From contig OX327710.1 in NCBI GenBank assembly GCA_946807835.1, positions 16,604,501 to 16,668,500 of the forward strand: a stretch of 64,000 nucleotides of DNA, written 5' to 3'. Each line of letters begins with the position of its first letter. Position 1 is the first letter of the stretch. A program made the translations under genes and the position numbers. Under the pieces are notes generated by a model, which was given only the letters and a program-made list of their open reading frames with translations, made no database searches and had not been told where the DNA came from. Source of the DNA: Ailanthus altissimus (taxonomy: Eukaryota; Streptophyta; Magnoliopsida; Sapindales; Simaroubaceae). This document shows, one piece after another, positions 22,631 to 35,107 of this stretch.

Positions 22631-24902
22631 TATTGGGATTTGTGCTCATGTGTCATCCCATTGTTGTATGGATATTTTATTTTATAACATTTATACAGTA
22701 CATTACTTGTTAAATCGCTAATTACGATTATTAAATGGTTCAATACTTGTAATGCTACAGACATTATATGATCTGAAGAAGTTCAGATTTGGTCTAAAGA
22801 AGTTTAGATCAATGCTAAGATTAAGCATAACTAAAAAAATTATAAATGCTAAAGAGTTAGCATGTTATAATAATCAGTAAAGTCTCAAAGCTAGAACTTT
22901 GTCTATAACGGTACAAAGACCTGAGAGTACACTAATAATAACATAATTACAAAATTTACAATAGGTGCTAAGAAATGTTATTATGTAAGTCTATTCTCAA
23001 ATTATGTGTTCTTGGTCTTAATTCACCGATGCAGGTCTGTCGGTGGAATCTTTTTATATAGACCAATGTATATAATACCTAGATGGTTACTCTTAGCTGA
23101 CCATAGGCTTACAGGAAGTTTGTGTAGCATACAGGTGTTCAGTAAGGACTGAATACTAAATAGACTTAATGAGGACCCCAATAGACATCCCATGAAGCCA
23201 TCAATAGAAAGTCTTCTCGAGTTGAGTAGTATACATGATCCTTTGACATGAGTACCACAGTGGCCTTGTAAGTGATTCATCATACTTTAGTTCCACACAT
23301 GTCACAGACCTTTTATGATGTGACCGCTGGGTGTCGCTGGTTATGGTCCGATACTTATGGAGTCCAATGTGTACAAATATGGAATCCGTCAACTCACATG
23401 GATAAGTTATATGTATTCGGATGCTCAGAGATTGTATCTTGAAAAATTTTATGGCCATAAGCAACAAACCTAGAAAACGAGCTTCCCACAATGTTAAACA
23501 ATATTGCAAAAGTATTTGCATGTATTATTTTTCAAGATACGTGTCTGGAGATAAGTTCATGGATGAGAACATAAAGATTTGACGGTAGTGGTCTATATCC
23601 CCGCTCTTACAGAATATGATTGGCAAAAGGATTATACGTATGCGCCAACTTCTATGGTCTACTGCACTGATTTGTAATATCCATGACGTATGCATGGGGC
23701 ATTGATCTCGGACTCACAACATAGTTCTATTTGACAAATCGGGAATAGACCTAGAGAGTCCCGCAATATGTACTTGTTGTGCACTGGGATAGCGTACCGA
23801 ATTGAATAGTTCGATCCAAAAAATTTCAACAGACCGGACATTTACTTCGGTCTCCCTCCGGTCATACACGTGTCAAGATTTAAAGTTAAATACATCAATT
23901 AGTTAATAATTAGTTGTTGACCAATAAGATGTTGACATATGGCACATTGTGAGCCAATTATTGTTTAACTTAAAAATTACCAAAATGACCTTATTTGTTG
24001 GACAAATAATACCATTATTTTATTCATTAAAATGTTTATTGAATAAAATAATAATAATAATGATATATGATATTATTATTTAAATTGAAATCAAACAATT
24101 TATTTTTTTATTTAAATTGGCATGTGTTTCTACTATGATTTAATATAATTAAATTATTTATTTAATATTAATTAAATTATATAATAACAATAAATAGGTG
24201 GCACTTGTAAATGGTAGGCCTTAACATGTTTCTTGCTAATGAGAAAGTGTTTCTTATTTGGCCTAAATTTAGGCCAAGTTCATCTAAATGATTTCTCATT
24301 TTATTTTGTTTTCATTTATTTTATTGTAAACAATAATAAACAAAACACTAATGGCAAATATTGACCATGATAATGGATGCTATTATGCAATTAAAATGGA
24401 CAAGTGTTGTCCATTAAGTAAAAAATAAATAAATAAGTAATATATTGCCCTTTTTTGAATGGGATACGATTAAGGCATTTGGAGAGAGAAGTGTGAGATT
24501 TTGTCTAAGTATTGAGAGCACAAAATACACTTCTTCCATTTTCCTTCCATTTTTGGCCACCTATACCTCAAGGTAGAAATAATGATTCAAGGGTAAATTC
24601 TTTACTGAAAAAGTTGTTATTCTAACTTCCTCAAGCCCACCGTATTGAGGAACTGGAATTGTGAACGAGTTGCTTCAAGGCGGGTACTTCGGTTCGACCA
24701 AAAATCAAAGGCTTGTTAAGGTAATAAATTCTCAATCTTTATGTAGTTTACATTTATGAGATAACATGTATAAATTATTGTTTATCATTAGGAAATTAGT
24801 ATTCTGCTCATCCGCTGCACATATATGTATGTGATACATATGCATATTTAAATTATAGACACAAACCCACATACATGCACCCTAAATTTAAAATCACTCA
24901 CA
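22631..24902 (+). mobile_element. solo LTR of the copia family with ACTGC target duplication
   Basis: Starts TATTGGGATTTGTGCTCATG (TG changed to TA) and ends ATCACTCACA, about 2.27 kb. It is flanked by ACTGC at 22626-22630 and 24903-24907. It is homologous along its length to the LTRs at 9668 and 16250 but more diverged in its 3' third. The intact 5-bp duplication shows that it inserted on its own and later lost its body by LTR-LTR recombination. Confidence 0.85.
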
Positions 24903-24907
24903 ACTGC

Positions 24908-25355
24908 ATAATGACATTTTTTAACACTATTTACAGCTCCTTACAATTATGGTATTACTAATATATTTCTAAGTTTTTGTCCTATTTTAGACAAAATTTT
25001 AACTCCTAGAATGCTAATTTTTAACGTTGACCCAAACTCCTTTTGATAAGATCTAAACTCTTTTAAATTTATAATATCTAAAAAGTAACAAGCTGAATAC
25101 TATATAATTAATAATAAATAATTTATTAAAATATTTATTGTATTAATATTAAACTATTAATATCAATACAAAATTAAAATAACACGTAAATACCATTTTT
25201 AACCACATATAAATTGTAAATAAGATCTATTATTAAAAATACAATTATTTTTCCTTTAAAAAAAACAGAATCTAAATTTTCTCTCATTTCCTCTCTTTCT
25301 TTCACTCCTCCGCATTTTTTTCAATAAACAAACAAAAAACTCGACTGTCTAAGTG
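24908..25355. other. AT-rich stretch, nothing recognised
   Basis: Low-complexity AT-rich DNA between the solo LTR and the kinase remnant. It may include the lost middle of the receptor-kinase gene, but no reading frame can be supported. Confidence 0.5.
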
Positions 25356-25361
25356 GATGGA

Positions 25362-26275
25362 AGTTGCAGTAAAAATGTTTCAAACTTTGTCAAAATTTAG
25401 TATAGTTATCCAAACGATGATTTCAAAGCACTGAAACTTTGTTAAAATTTAGTATGGTTATTCAAACGATTATTTCAAAGCACTAATATTAGAGTACCTG
25501 ATTAATAGAAGTCTAGAGGAGTTCTGATAACTGCAGTTTGGATATATTTAAAGGTTGAACATAATGATAGATGTGACATCAGCTTTGGAATATCTCCACT
25601 CTAGTTATTTAATTATCATAATTTATTGTGATTTAAAGCCCCATAATATATTGTTAGATGAAAATATAGTTGCTCCTTTTAAGTGACTTTGGCATTGCAA
25701 AGCTCTTGATTGGAGAAAATCAATCTATGACTCGAACACAAACTCTTGCCACGATAGTTTATATGTTGCACCAGGTAATTTGTTTCAAACTCAAAATTAT
25801 TATTCATTTTAAACTTTTTATATTTTTATTTTTATTTTTCATGATCTTCCCGACAAAATTTTATTGATGATTGTCTAAATATGCAATTGATGTGATTCAT
25901 AGAATATGGAAGAGAAGGACAAGTATCAACAAAAAGTGATATTTACAGCTATGGGATTATGTTAATAGAAATATTTACTAGAAAGAAACCCCCAGACGAA
26001 ATTTTCTCCGCAGAAATGAGCTTAAAACATCGGGTTCATGATTCATTACAGATTTCGATAATGAAAATCGTCGGCACAAACCTATTTACATCATCTATAT
26101 CTTGATTTTACGGCAAAGGAGCTATGTACATCAGATCTATATCTTGATTTCGGCTATGAAGTATACAAGAGAATTGCCTGAGGAGAGCATCAACGCAAAA
26201 GAAATTGTCACCAAACTCTTAAAAATTACAGGCAGATTGTTTGCAAATATTGGAACTGCAGGATCTGGAGTGTGA
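25362..26275 (+). pseudogene. LRR receptor-like kinase pseudogene, fragment 4 (kinase domain)
   Basis: Reads MEVAVKMFQ (ATP-binding lysine strand), then FKALILEYL, LNIMIDVTSALEYLH, the catalytic loop CDLKPHNILLDEN, and SDFGIAKLL with a stop just before it. TLATIVYMLHQ replaces GTIGYMAPE. An intron at 25775-25902 follows, at the place where subfamily XII genes are split. The next exon reads EYGREGQVSTKSDIYSYGIM, then TRKKPPDE and SINAKEIVTKLLKI near the C-terminus. A 52-bp tandem duplication (25382-25486), frameshifts and a deleted centre show it is dead. It belongs with the LRR fragments at 2225, 5101 and 8173. Confidence 0.9.
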
Positions 26276-26412
26276 TTCTGAAAGGCTATAATTATTTTTT
26301 TCTTTTCATTGCTAACAAATTTTAATCCGTGTAATAAATGCTCTTTAACAGTAGAGCGTAGGAGTGTTATTTTCTCTTAAATTTATGAGAAAGTATTAAA
26401 ATAGGTATATAT

Positions 26413-26743
26413 TGTTAGGTATATTATAATATACATGATGTAATATTTAATATTAGATATAAACATAATATAGCCAACATATTCATAAATATGGGAATGA
26501 CATTTTTGATGAAAAAATGTCTATAAATTTAGCATTGGTTAAGTTTTTAAATTACTCAATCTTATTCAAGATACATATATATTATCAGTGGAGATTGAAA
26601 ATATTTAAAAAAACTTAACTATCTTTTTAGATTGTTGAAAAACGACTTCAATAGCATGAGGTACGCTTAATTCATTTTTTAAATTTTACATTAATCTATA
26701 TGGAGTTTAAAGTATGTTTAGATCACCTTAAGAAATTCTAACA
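26413..26743 (+). repeat. 5' LTR of second copia element
   Basis: 331 bp, beginning TGTTAG and ending CTAACA, a perfect 6-bp terminal inverted repeat as expected for copia LTRs. The primer site follows after one base. No second copy is seen downstream in the window. Confidence 0.75.
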
Positions 26744-26744
26744 G

Positions 26745-26760
26745 TTGGTATCAGAGTCAT
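26745..26760 (+). other. primer binding site (tRNA-iMet)
   Basis: TTGGTATCAGAGTCAT directly follows the LTR end. The first ten bases match the plant initiator-Met site exactly. Confidence 0.85.
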
Positions 26761-28160
26761 AGTTTTATCTACTTTGAATGATATGTAATTTGAAAATTTT
26801 AAAAGTTATGGCTGAATTATATTTTGATCGAAACTCATTATTTTGACGTTGTATGAAGCCAAATAATATTAGAAATTATTATAAAAAGAATTAAATTTTG
26901 AGCATTTTTTAATTTGAAACGTCGAAATCAGAACTAAAATGAAGGAGATATGGTCAAAATATAGAAATGGATCACTCTCGGGTCAAGATCGAGTCAGGTC
27001 AACGCGGAGGATGCAGATGATTGGTCATTTTCATTCAGCCCCTTAGTATTTTACAAATTATATTTTGACCCCAAAACTTATAGATATTTATAAAATGGCC
27101 CAAAGTATTATATAATTATAGTTTGGTCTTTACATTATTTTGTAATTATATTTTGACCCTATAGCATTTCATTTGACCCCTATGAAATTTTATAATTTCA
27201 AATTAGCCCTCTAATTAGAAAAAGTGCATATATGACCCAAAACTTTTGGTTAATTACATTGTGGCTATAAAAATTTAAATATTTTACATAAGGACCCTAT
27301 ATAATTGAATATTTTTGGTCAAACCCTCAAAAAAATTGAATAATTAGAGTTTGACCATAAAATATCTAGACTTTATGTGACTCTTATTAATATCTTTATT
27401 GATTTCAAATTTAATTTTTGTAAGTATCATTTGAGTTATGTATTGATACATGCAAATTTTTATATGAATAATTCATAAATTTGACATTTTGTATAGATCA
27501 GTTTATGATTAAAATTTTGAATAATCATGTACTTAATTTTATTAATTCTTGTATGTATAGTTTATTGTTTCATTATGCATACAATTTAAGTAGTACATAA
27601 ATTAAAATTATGTTCATATGTATTAATAATGTTTATTCTTGCATTAAATTTATATGAATAATTTTGTAAATAAAATGAAATGTCTAGTGATCCATACAAT
27701 TTTAATTAATTAGGGAGTAGCCACAGCATCCTTAATTATGCAAAATTATATAATTTTGATCACATATAGAAAGTGACATTAATTGTGATTAATCATATTT
27801 AGTGTAGTAGATTTTATCCCACAGAAACTTTTATTATATTTGTATGATTAATTAGGATAAATATCAAATTATATTTCCTAATTTACCGACAGAAATTAGG
27901 AAAATGAATATAATTTAATGGTTTTTATCATAAAAATAAATGGATCTAATTAAATTAGAACTTTAGCTCATATACAAGTTTTATGTCACTAGATTCATAA
28001 TTTTTATAACATGATTTACATTGATAAAATATGATATATGTTTATTAGTCTCAATATTTAATTATAAGTATGTTTGTTTAGTTTTTATGCAGTTATGCAA
28101 ACTGTGATTTCTCTTATATTTAGTATAATATTCCCGAACTAAATAGCGATAACTATAAAT
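26761..28160 (+). other. AT-rich leader of second copia element
   Basis: About 1.4 kb with no supportable reading frame between the primer site and the first gag homology. This is longer than usual for copia leaders and may contain unrecognised insertions. Confidence 0.45.
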
Positions 28161-28161
28161 T

Positions 28162-28850
28162 TTGAAATTAGAGAATTCTTCTTCATTTAGGATGGATGGA
28201 TATTGATTATGCTATTAGGAAAAATGAACCATCTATTACTAATACTAGAGATGTAATTGATCTTTATGAACGATGGGAATGATCTAATTGTCTCAGTGTA
28301 ATGTTTATAAAGACTAAGATCTCTGTTAGTATTCATACTTCAGTCGATCAGCATAACAATGTATGAGCTTCAATAAAGGCTATTAATGAATAATTTAAGA
28401 CTTCAGTTAAAGCACTTATCAGCATCTTAATTATGAAGTTTTTATCTTTAAAGTTCACCAGTGTAAGAGGTGTGCGTGAGCACATCATGCAAATAAGGGA
28501 CATTGCGGCTTAATTAAAAATACTTGAAGTTGAAATGACTGACTCTTTTCTTGTGCACTATTTATTGAATAATCTTCTACAACAATATGAACCCTTCAAA
28601 AAATCCTACAACACACATAAAGATAAATTGTCAATAAATGAATTTATGACCATGTGTGTTCAAGAGAAAGGGAGACTAATAATAGAATTAGGTGAAAGTG
28701 CTTTAATTACAACACAAGGAAAGAACCAGAAACAAGCCAAACAGAAAGAGAAAAATAAAATTCTCTCTAAACTAAAATAAAAAAAGGAATCCAAGTGTTT
28801 CTTCTACAAAATGAAGGGACACATAATGAAAGATTGCCCCAATTTTTAGA
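28162..28850 (+). pseudogene. copia gag (UBN2 type), degenerate
   Basis: Reads DYAIRKNEPSITNTRD, then the UBN2 core MTDSFLVHYLLNNLLQQYE and KLSINEFMTMCVQE. A lysine-rich linker and a zinc knuckle CFFYKMKGHIMKDCP (C-x2-C altered to CFFY) follow. Stops lie at about 28280, 28365, 28400 and 28513. It should bind element RNA in an intact copy; here it is dead. Confidence 0.8.
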
Positions 28851-30370
28851 AATGGCTTGAAAAGAAAGGTAATCCAATCTTATTTATTTATTATGAATCT
28901 AATATGGCTGATGTTATTTATAACACATGGTAGATTGATTTTGGTTCTACAATCCATATTTCAAATACCTTACAGGGTATGCAAAATCTAAGGAAGTTAG
29001 TGAGCAGTGAACAATGCATCTATTCTAGAAACAAAATGTGTTCACATGTCAAAGCTATTGAAACATGCAGTTTAATTTTAAGCAGTGATTTTGTTTTAAA
29101 TTTGAAAAAAACTTTCTATATTCCTAGTTTTTTTAGGAATTTAATTTCAATATCAAGACTTGTGCTTTTGGGTTATTCCTTTAACTTTTCAGAAACATCT
29201 TTCAGTTTATTTTATGAATTTGATTGTGTTGGAAATGGTACATTGTCTGATAGTCTTTTCTCTATTAATTTACAAAACAATACTACTTATAATACTATGA
29301 ATGTTCACACTGGTACTAAACGATGTGTTATAAATGAAGATTTCTCTATGTTATGGCACCGAAGAATGGAACATATCTCCGTTAAAAGGATTAAAATATC
29401 AGTAAATGATGGAGTACTTAATACTTTAAATTTTATTGATTTTGACAATTATATAGACTTCATTAAAGGAAAACAGATTAACAAGTCCAAGAAAGGGGCC
29501 CAGAGCAGTACAAACATATTAGAGATCATACATTCAAATATTTCTAGTCCTGACATAGACTCGTATTGTCTGAAATACTTCATCTCTTTTATAGATGATT
29601 ACTCATAATACATGTATCTTTACTTGCTTCAAAATAAGAATGAAGCACTAAAGGCTTTCAAAAAATTTAAAGCTAAAGCAAAGAAACAATGTGGAAGGCA
29701 AATTAAAATCATAAGAACATATAGAGGGAGAGAATATTATGGTAGATATACTAAAGATGGACAAACGCCTAGTCCATTTACGAAGTTTCTTCAAGAACAT
29801 GGGATAATTTTTCAATACACCATGCCTAGTTTACCTGACCAAAATGGTGTAGCAGAAAGAAGAAACCGAACATTAATGAACATGGTATGGAGTATGTTTA
29901 GTAGCTACAAACTTCCTAAACACTTATGGACTGAAGCTCTTAAAATAAAGGTGTATATATTGAATTGAGTTTCAACCAAGACTATCTAAAAGATGTCATT
30001 TGAATTATGAAAAGTTTGAAAATCGAGTTTACGATATATACGCATTTGTGAATGTCCGACTAAAGTAAGAGTTTACAACCCACAAGAAAAGAAACTGGAC
30101 TGAAAGACCATTAGTGGATATTTCATCGAATATACCGAAAGGTCCAAAGGCTACAGATTCTACTGTCCATCTCATATCACTAGGATTGTGGAATCAAGAA
30201 ATGCAAAATTTCTTGAAAATGACTTAATCAGTAGGAGTGATCAATCCTAGAACATTGTTTCTGAGAAAGATTATTTTCAACCTTCCACCTCAAATGATAA
30301 ATTAATTGTCATTAACAATGTTGTACAACTAATTATTAAAGATCCACAAACTGTTAATGAAAATTCAGTA
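28851..30370 (+). pseudogene. copia pol: protease, pre-integrase and integrase, truncated
   Basis: A protease-like segment reads DFGSTIHIS (from D-S-G-S/C). Next come the pre-integrase motif MLWHRRMEHISVKRI and the integrase core (ISFIDDYS, stop, then YLYLLQNKNEALKAFKKFK, RTYRGREYYG and LPDQNGVAERRNRTLMNMV). The integrase C-terminal part reads YNPQEKKLD and ISGYFIEYTERSKGYRFYCP. It stops around 30370 before any RT domain. The frame is broken at about 29609 and after 29968. Confidence 0.85.
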
Positions 30371-30375
30371 GAAAA

Positions 30376-31390
30376 TCGGTTCAGTTGGATTCGATTTCTA
30401 CATCATATTCAATTTTATTCAGTTCTCCCTTATGGGAGAATCAAAAAATCGTAGTTTGTTTGGTCAGTTCCGGCCAAAATCAGGCCAAACCTAAAACTGG
30501 ACTAAACTGTACTATGCCCACCACTATAAAAGATGTCAACAACTAACCTAAGTTGAGTTATAACTTATTCGTTGTCCATCATCACAAATGTGTTAGCTTA
30601 AAAAATAATGAAACATCACAACCATTCTTCAGGTCTCCACTCCTAGCCAATCATCAAAATTTAAATTACCAAAATCCTCATTTCTACAATCCATATCATC
30701 TCCAGTCCATCCAAACACATAACCAAAGAATTAACACACTAGCTATATTGATTTCTATTCCAAGATAATACATTACCAAATAATCAAGCACACTTGAAAT
30801 CATAATTCCTATAATTCAACTTCAAAACAAAATAACTAGTACTAAATCCATCTAATCTAATTACAAGAAAGCCTTAATTCCTAACTATGCTAAATTAACA
30901 TCTAAAAAAAATTAAGAAAAAGGCTTCTAAAAACTTATCTATCCTTTATCCACAAGGCTTGACAACCACCACCTCTAACTGAATTTCTATTTCTTGCTTC
31001 TACCGCTTTATCCAGATCACTTTTTAATGTGAATTCAAGTGTAATTCACTCAAGAACATCGAGCTACTGGTAGGTTGGTACTCCAGGACTAGCTTGCTAA
31101 ACTTATACCTAACCTTACAAGCACTACAAAGCATTTTCAGACCCTGAGACTTGAGAATGGAGATAAGAGTCGAGAGAATAAAGAAATAAACTGAACTAAA
31201 GACTAAATTAAGGATTCAAAAAAATCTAGTTCCAAGCTGGGTTAATCCAGTTCTAAAAAAATTTGGACCCAAATAAAAAATAACATGAAACTTGCACTCG
31301 AAAAAAAAACCCAAATTATTTTTCAAGTCTATTTTTTTCAATTTTCTAATTTTTTTTTTTAGTCCGTGTGTGGATTTTGTTTTGTCATCC
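30376..31390. other. AT-rich DNA with one hAT-like end fragment, otherwise unassigned
   Basis: At 30510-30526, TATGCCCACCACT read on the minus strand gives AGTGGTGGGCATA, like a hAT terminal repeat, with GGTTTGGCC-type subterminal words beside it. No partner end is found. The rest, including a pyrimidine-poor stretch near 31300-31365, shows no recognised gene. Confidence 0.35.
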
Positions 31391-31969
31391 CTACTCACTG
31401 CAGCCCACCAAGAGGCTCATCACATGCGCTTTAAGATTCTAACCCATAAGAAGGAACATCTTTAGCCAAAGTCTTCAAACTTAATATCCTTCCAGAGGTC
31501 GACCACATAAACCCTCCAAGAGACCGACCACATAAGCCTTCTAAGATACCTACCATGTGAGCCCTCTAAGAGGTCAACCACGTAAGTTCACCAAGAGGCC
31601 GATAACTAAAGCTAGAGGATCGAGGACTTAAATGGACTATCTCTGAGAATTTTAAAGTCTCAAGACCCTACATTAGTGGAATTTACCTTATCCCCAAGAA
31701 TCTCAAAGCTCCAAGATCTTCGATACAGATCCTAATCCTACAATCTTGAAAGAGATAAAATCAGAAAGGTACATATATGCACTAATTCTAATAGAATTTT
31801 GTAACATATGCCTATAAGAAAGATGCTAAAGACTAAAGCAGAGGAGGATCTCCTTCTTTTTTCGGATTAACTTTCTCCAAGCAAATTACACATTCTAGAA
31901 GTTGCATATGCATAAAATTTGCTCCATTATAGCCTTTAGGCTTCATTACAACCCCTAAGGCTCTATTAC
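31391..31969. repeat. LTR-like remnant with degenerate tandem units, left part
   Basis: From about 31400 to 31610 a unit like CCAAGAGGTCGACCACATAAG recurs about six times with changes, at roughly 22-34 bp spacing. The following text (CTCTGAGAATTTTAAAGTCT, CAAGATCTTCGATACAGATC) and its resumption after the solo LTR suggest an old LTR split by the 31970 insertion. The family is not determined. Confidence 0.5.
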
Positions 31970-34682
31970 TGTCACGCCCCAGACCCAAAAGATCTGACAC
32001 ACGACATCACTTACATTCATTCAATAATACTTAAGCATTTATTTTAATTTCTTTCAGAATTATAGCAATTGAATTATGACTGGGACAATTAGTAAACCGG
32101 AGATACGCAGAGTTTTCTCAGAGATTAACACTCTACTACGTCACCAGTAGCAACTTTGTTACCGGAAGCCCAGAATATATTCATTGCAAATTCTTACTTA
32201 AAATCAATCCATTACTACACTTGGTGAAACTTAAACTAAATCCAACCACACAATAAAATAATACATAGGTATTTATTCACTAGGGACAAATCAAATATCT
32301 TATCCCACGTGTCCCCAAATAAAACACTTAGCAACCTAACAACTTAGGGGACCCAAGGAACAGCAGAAGCCTTGCCAAATCCGCTATGCACACATGTACC
32401 TTATTTACCTGAAATCACCATAAACTATAATGAGTATAAAACTCAGTAAGCATAATAGTTTTTCATATATCAATTACAAATACATATATGTACACGATGC
32501 ATATGTATGATATGTTGTGATCAATCAAAATCATAATCTTATCAAATCACATATCATGTAAGCGCTTACACATTCTTTCAAAACACATAATAGGAATACC
32601 ATCACTCAACTACTACTTAGTAGGACTTACATATCACATATCACATAATGAGCCAAATGTCACTCGTAGGTGACATACCGTATGAGAGGAATAGTACAAG
32701 TGAGGTCTTTAAATCACACATATATAACGCTTATGCCCGAAAGTAAAAGCCAAACCCTCACCCTGATCATCGGTGAGTCCTCTCACATGTACCAATACGC
32801 CACCACATGAATGTGATGACTCACACTTCCTTTAGGTACCAATAGGATCCTCCCTACATACGGAACACATAACATATACCAATCCCGAAGGAAAAGCCAC
32901 ACATAAAGGCTCCACAAATCACATAAAATGCCTACTAAGTTAACAGTGAGTTCAAGTACCCTCAAAATACAAAATATTTCTCATGGACATATTACACTTC
33001 AAAAGCTTTCTTTATTAAACACATCTTATTTTGAAAGCTCACTTACAAAAACACATGTATGTCCATGCTCAATGTCAATGCTCACATTCAGAAACATATA
33101 TTCACATTTCATATCAAAATATACTTTGACATAACATAAACATATTCTTAACCCCATTTGCAAAATCATACAAAACAATTACTATGTTTATTGTGATTTC
33201 AGTAAAAAGTCTAGTATACTTACCTCTTAGCACTTACAGCTATAAGGCTTAAATCTCCTTAACCTATCAATGGAGATCAATCCTTTCATAAGCCTCACAA
33301 TTCACACAAATACTTAAATAGCTTACAAAATTATACACAATGCACTTAACACATCAAATTGGTCTAAATACTTGATTTCTCAAAACTTGTCATTCTGACC
33401 ACTTACACTTAACAAAATTTTCTAATACATCAAATGATGTCCAATTACTCCAAAATTAGAATTCATTAATCTTGACTCATATATCCTTCTTATATATGAA
33501 TATTATATCAAAATTCCTACACAATCCATTTCATATACATCATCGAATCCAAACTACCAACCTGACAAGATCAAGATACTTACTGAACAATATTCAATCT
33601 CCTAATTTTATAAAATCATATACTAACTCAAAAATTATAAAACTACCACATAATTACTCTTGACACATATCTCAGTCCATGATAAATATTTGGCTTCCAA
33701 ATAACTGCCAAAAATATTTTAAAACTATTTTATTCCATAGCTTTAAAAATCTGTTAATCAAATACTGTAATGAGCGGATATACTTTAGAAAATCATAACA
33801 CTTCAACCACATTAATCTAAATTCTCAATTCCGAGTACATCATATTAGACATATAAAATTATCATATTCCACAAATTCATAATTTTTTAAGATCATTCAG
33901 TAGGACAAAAATTATATTTCACTGTACTATACTGTTTACACAGGAAATTTCCAGAATTTCAGGGTCATTTTGGTAAATTCACTATAATTTCAATTTCCAG
34001 AATTTTCAATCGATTCAAAGTCTCAGATGATCCTTAACATGTTTAATTTCATATACTCAAAATTCAAAATCAGAATCGAATCACAAAAATTTATAAAATT
34101 CCTAGATCAAGAGGTTATTCAGCAGAAATTCCATAATTCATCATGATTTATCAAACTATCTTATAGATCATCATCAATTCTCATATGATCTTACGAAATA
34201 CACAACAAATCCTCAATTATACATATTTTCAGAAATAAAAACTTAAAGGAATTAACTTAATTAATACCAATAAATTGAGAAATACGTATGATATACCTCT
34301 TGAAATTCAAAATTCCAATTTCTTCTTCTTTTTCTTCTCCTTCTTCTCTTTCTCTCCCCTCTTTTTCTCTCTTCTCTCTCTCTAAAAGAGGTAGCTCGAC
34401 CAAAATGAGAGAATTAGGGTTTTAAAAGTGTATTTTTATACTAAGTGGTTAATTTTTGATATTTACGAATTTGCCCCCAAAACTTTCAAAGTATAACAAT
34501 TTGGTCCCTAAAATAAATCTAAAGTCATACAAATAAACTCAATACTAATCGTATATCCTTAACCTATAAAATATTACTAATAACAATATATAATTCAAGT
34601 ATCACCAACATACAAATAAAATACGTATATTTATACATATATAAATACTTATTCTTACCAGTCGTGAATACTGGTTACTACA
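31970..34682 (-). mobile_element. solo LTR B, 2713 bp, with ATTAC target duplication
   Basis: Colinear with solo LTR A over its whole length (TGTCACGCCCCAGACC to ACTGGTTACTACA). It is flanked by ATTAC at 31965-31969 and 34683-34687. Differences from copy A are scattered substitutions and small indels. It sits inside an older LTR-like remnant whose text (CCCCTAAGGCTC / CCCCTAAGACTC) continues on both sides. The strand is inferred as for copy A, with TATAAAAATACAC near 34440 on the minus strand. Confidence 0.88.
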
Positions 34683-34687
34683 ATTAC

Positions 34688-35060
34688 AGCCCCTAAGACT
34701 CCATTACAACTCCTAAGGCTCTATTATTACGAAGTTATATTTGTAGTTGCTTCGATTCTTAATTTTTTTTTAAATGCCCTACCTTATTGTACTTTGTTGT
34801 AAAGATATCACTTGAGTGAGTTCATCACATTCGATAAAGTGGATGTAGGTTCACCTTGAACAAAAACACTATAATTTATCTCTATTTGTGCTTGTCTCGA
34901 TTTGATTGATCTCAAATACAATTGAAGCTTTTCAAGCCCAATATGCATCAAAGATCTATCATTTTAGCTCAGCTCATTCGTTATTTCCAAAGATAAATAA
35001 ATTCAACTTATTGACTTAAAATAGTCCAAAATCTGGAGTCAACAAATACACTTGATAATG
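34688..35060. repeat. LTR-like remnant, right part
   Basis: Continues the interrupted element after solo LTR B: AGCCCCTAAGACTCC, then GTAGGTTCACCTTGAAC and CTTGTCTCGATTTGATTGAT, a phrase style common near the 3' ends of gypsy LTRs. The family is unknown and the boundaries are approximate. Confidence 0.4.
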
Positions 35061-35107
35061 AAATTTTAACTTATTATCTCACCCTTTTGTTTTATTCTTA
35101 ATTGCTT

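Larger units (their letters stand above)
26413..30375 (+). mobile_element. second Ty1/copia element, 3'-truncated
   Basis: 5' LTR 26413-26743, primer site 26745-26760, long AT-rich leader, gag and pol up to the integrase C-terminus. RT, RNase H and the 3' LTR are missing. The element lies about 140 bp downstream of the kinase remnant on the same strand. It is unrelated to the 9668 family, with a different LTR length and sequence. Confidence 0.8.

Noticed and set aside
30376..30526. A complete hAT element
   Set aside because: Only one terminal-repeat-like end (near 30526) is visible; no partner end or target duplication could be found.
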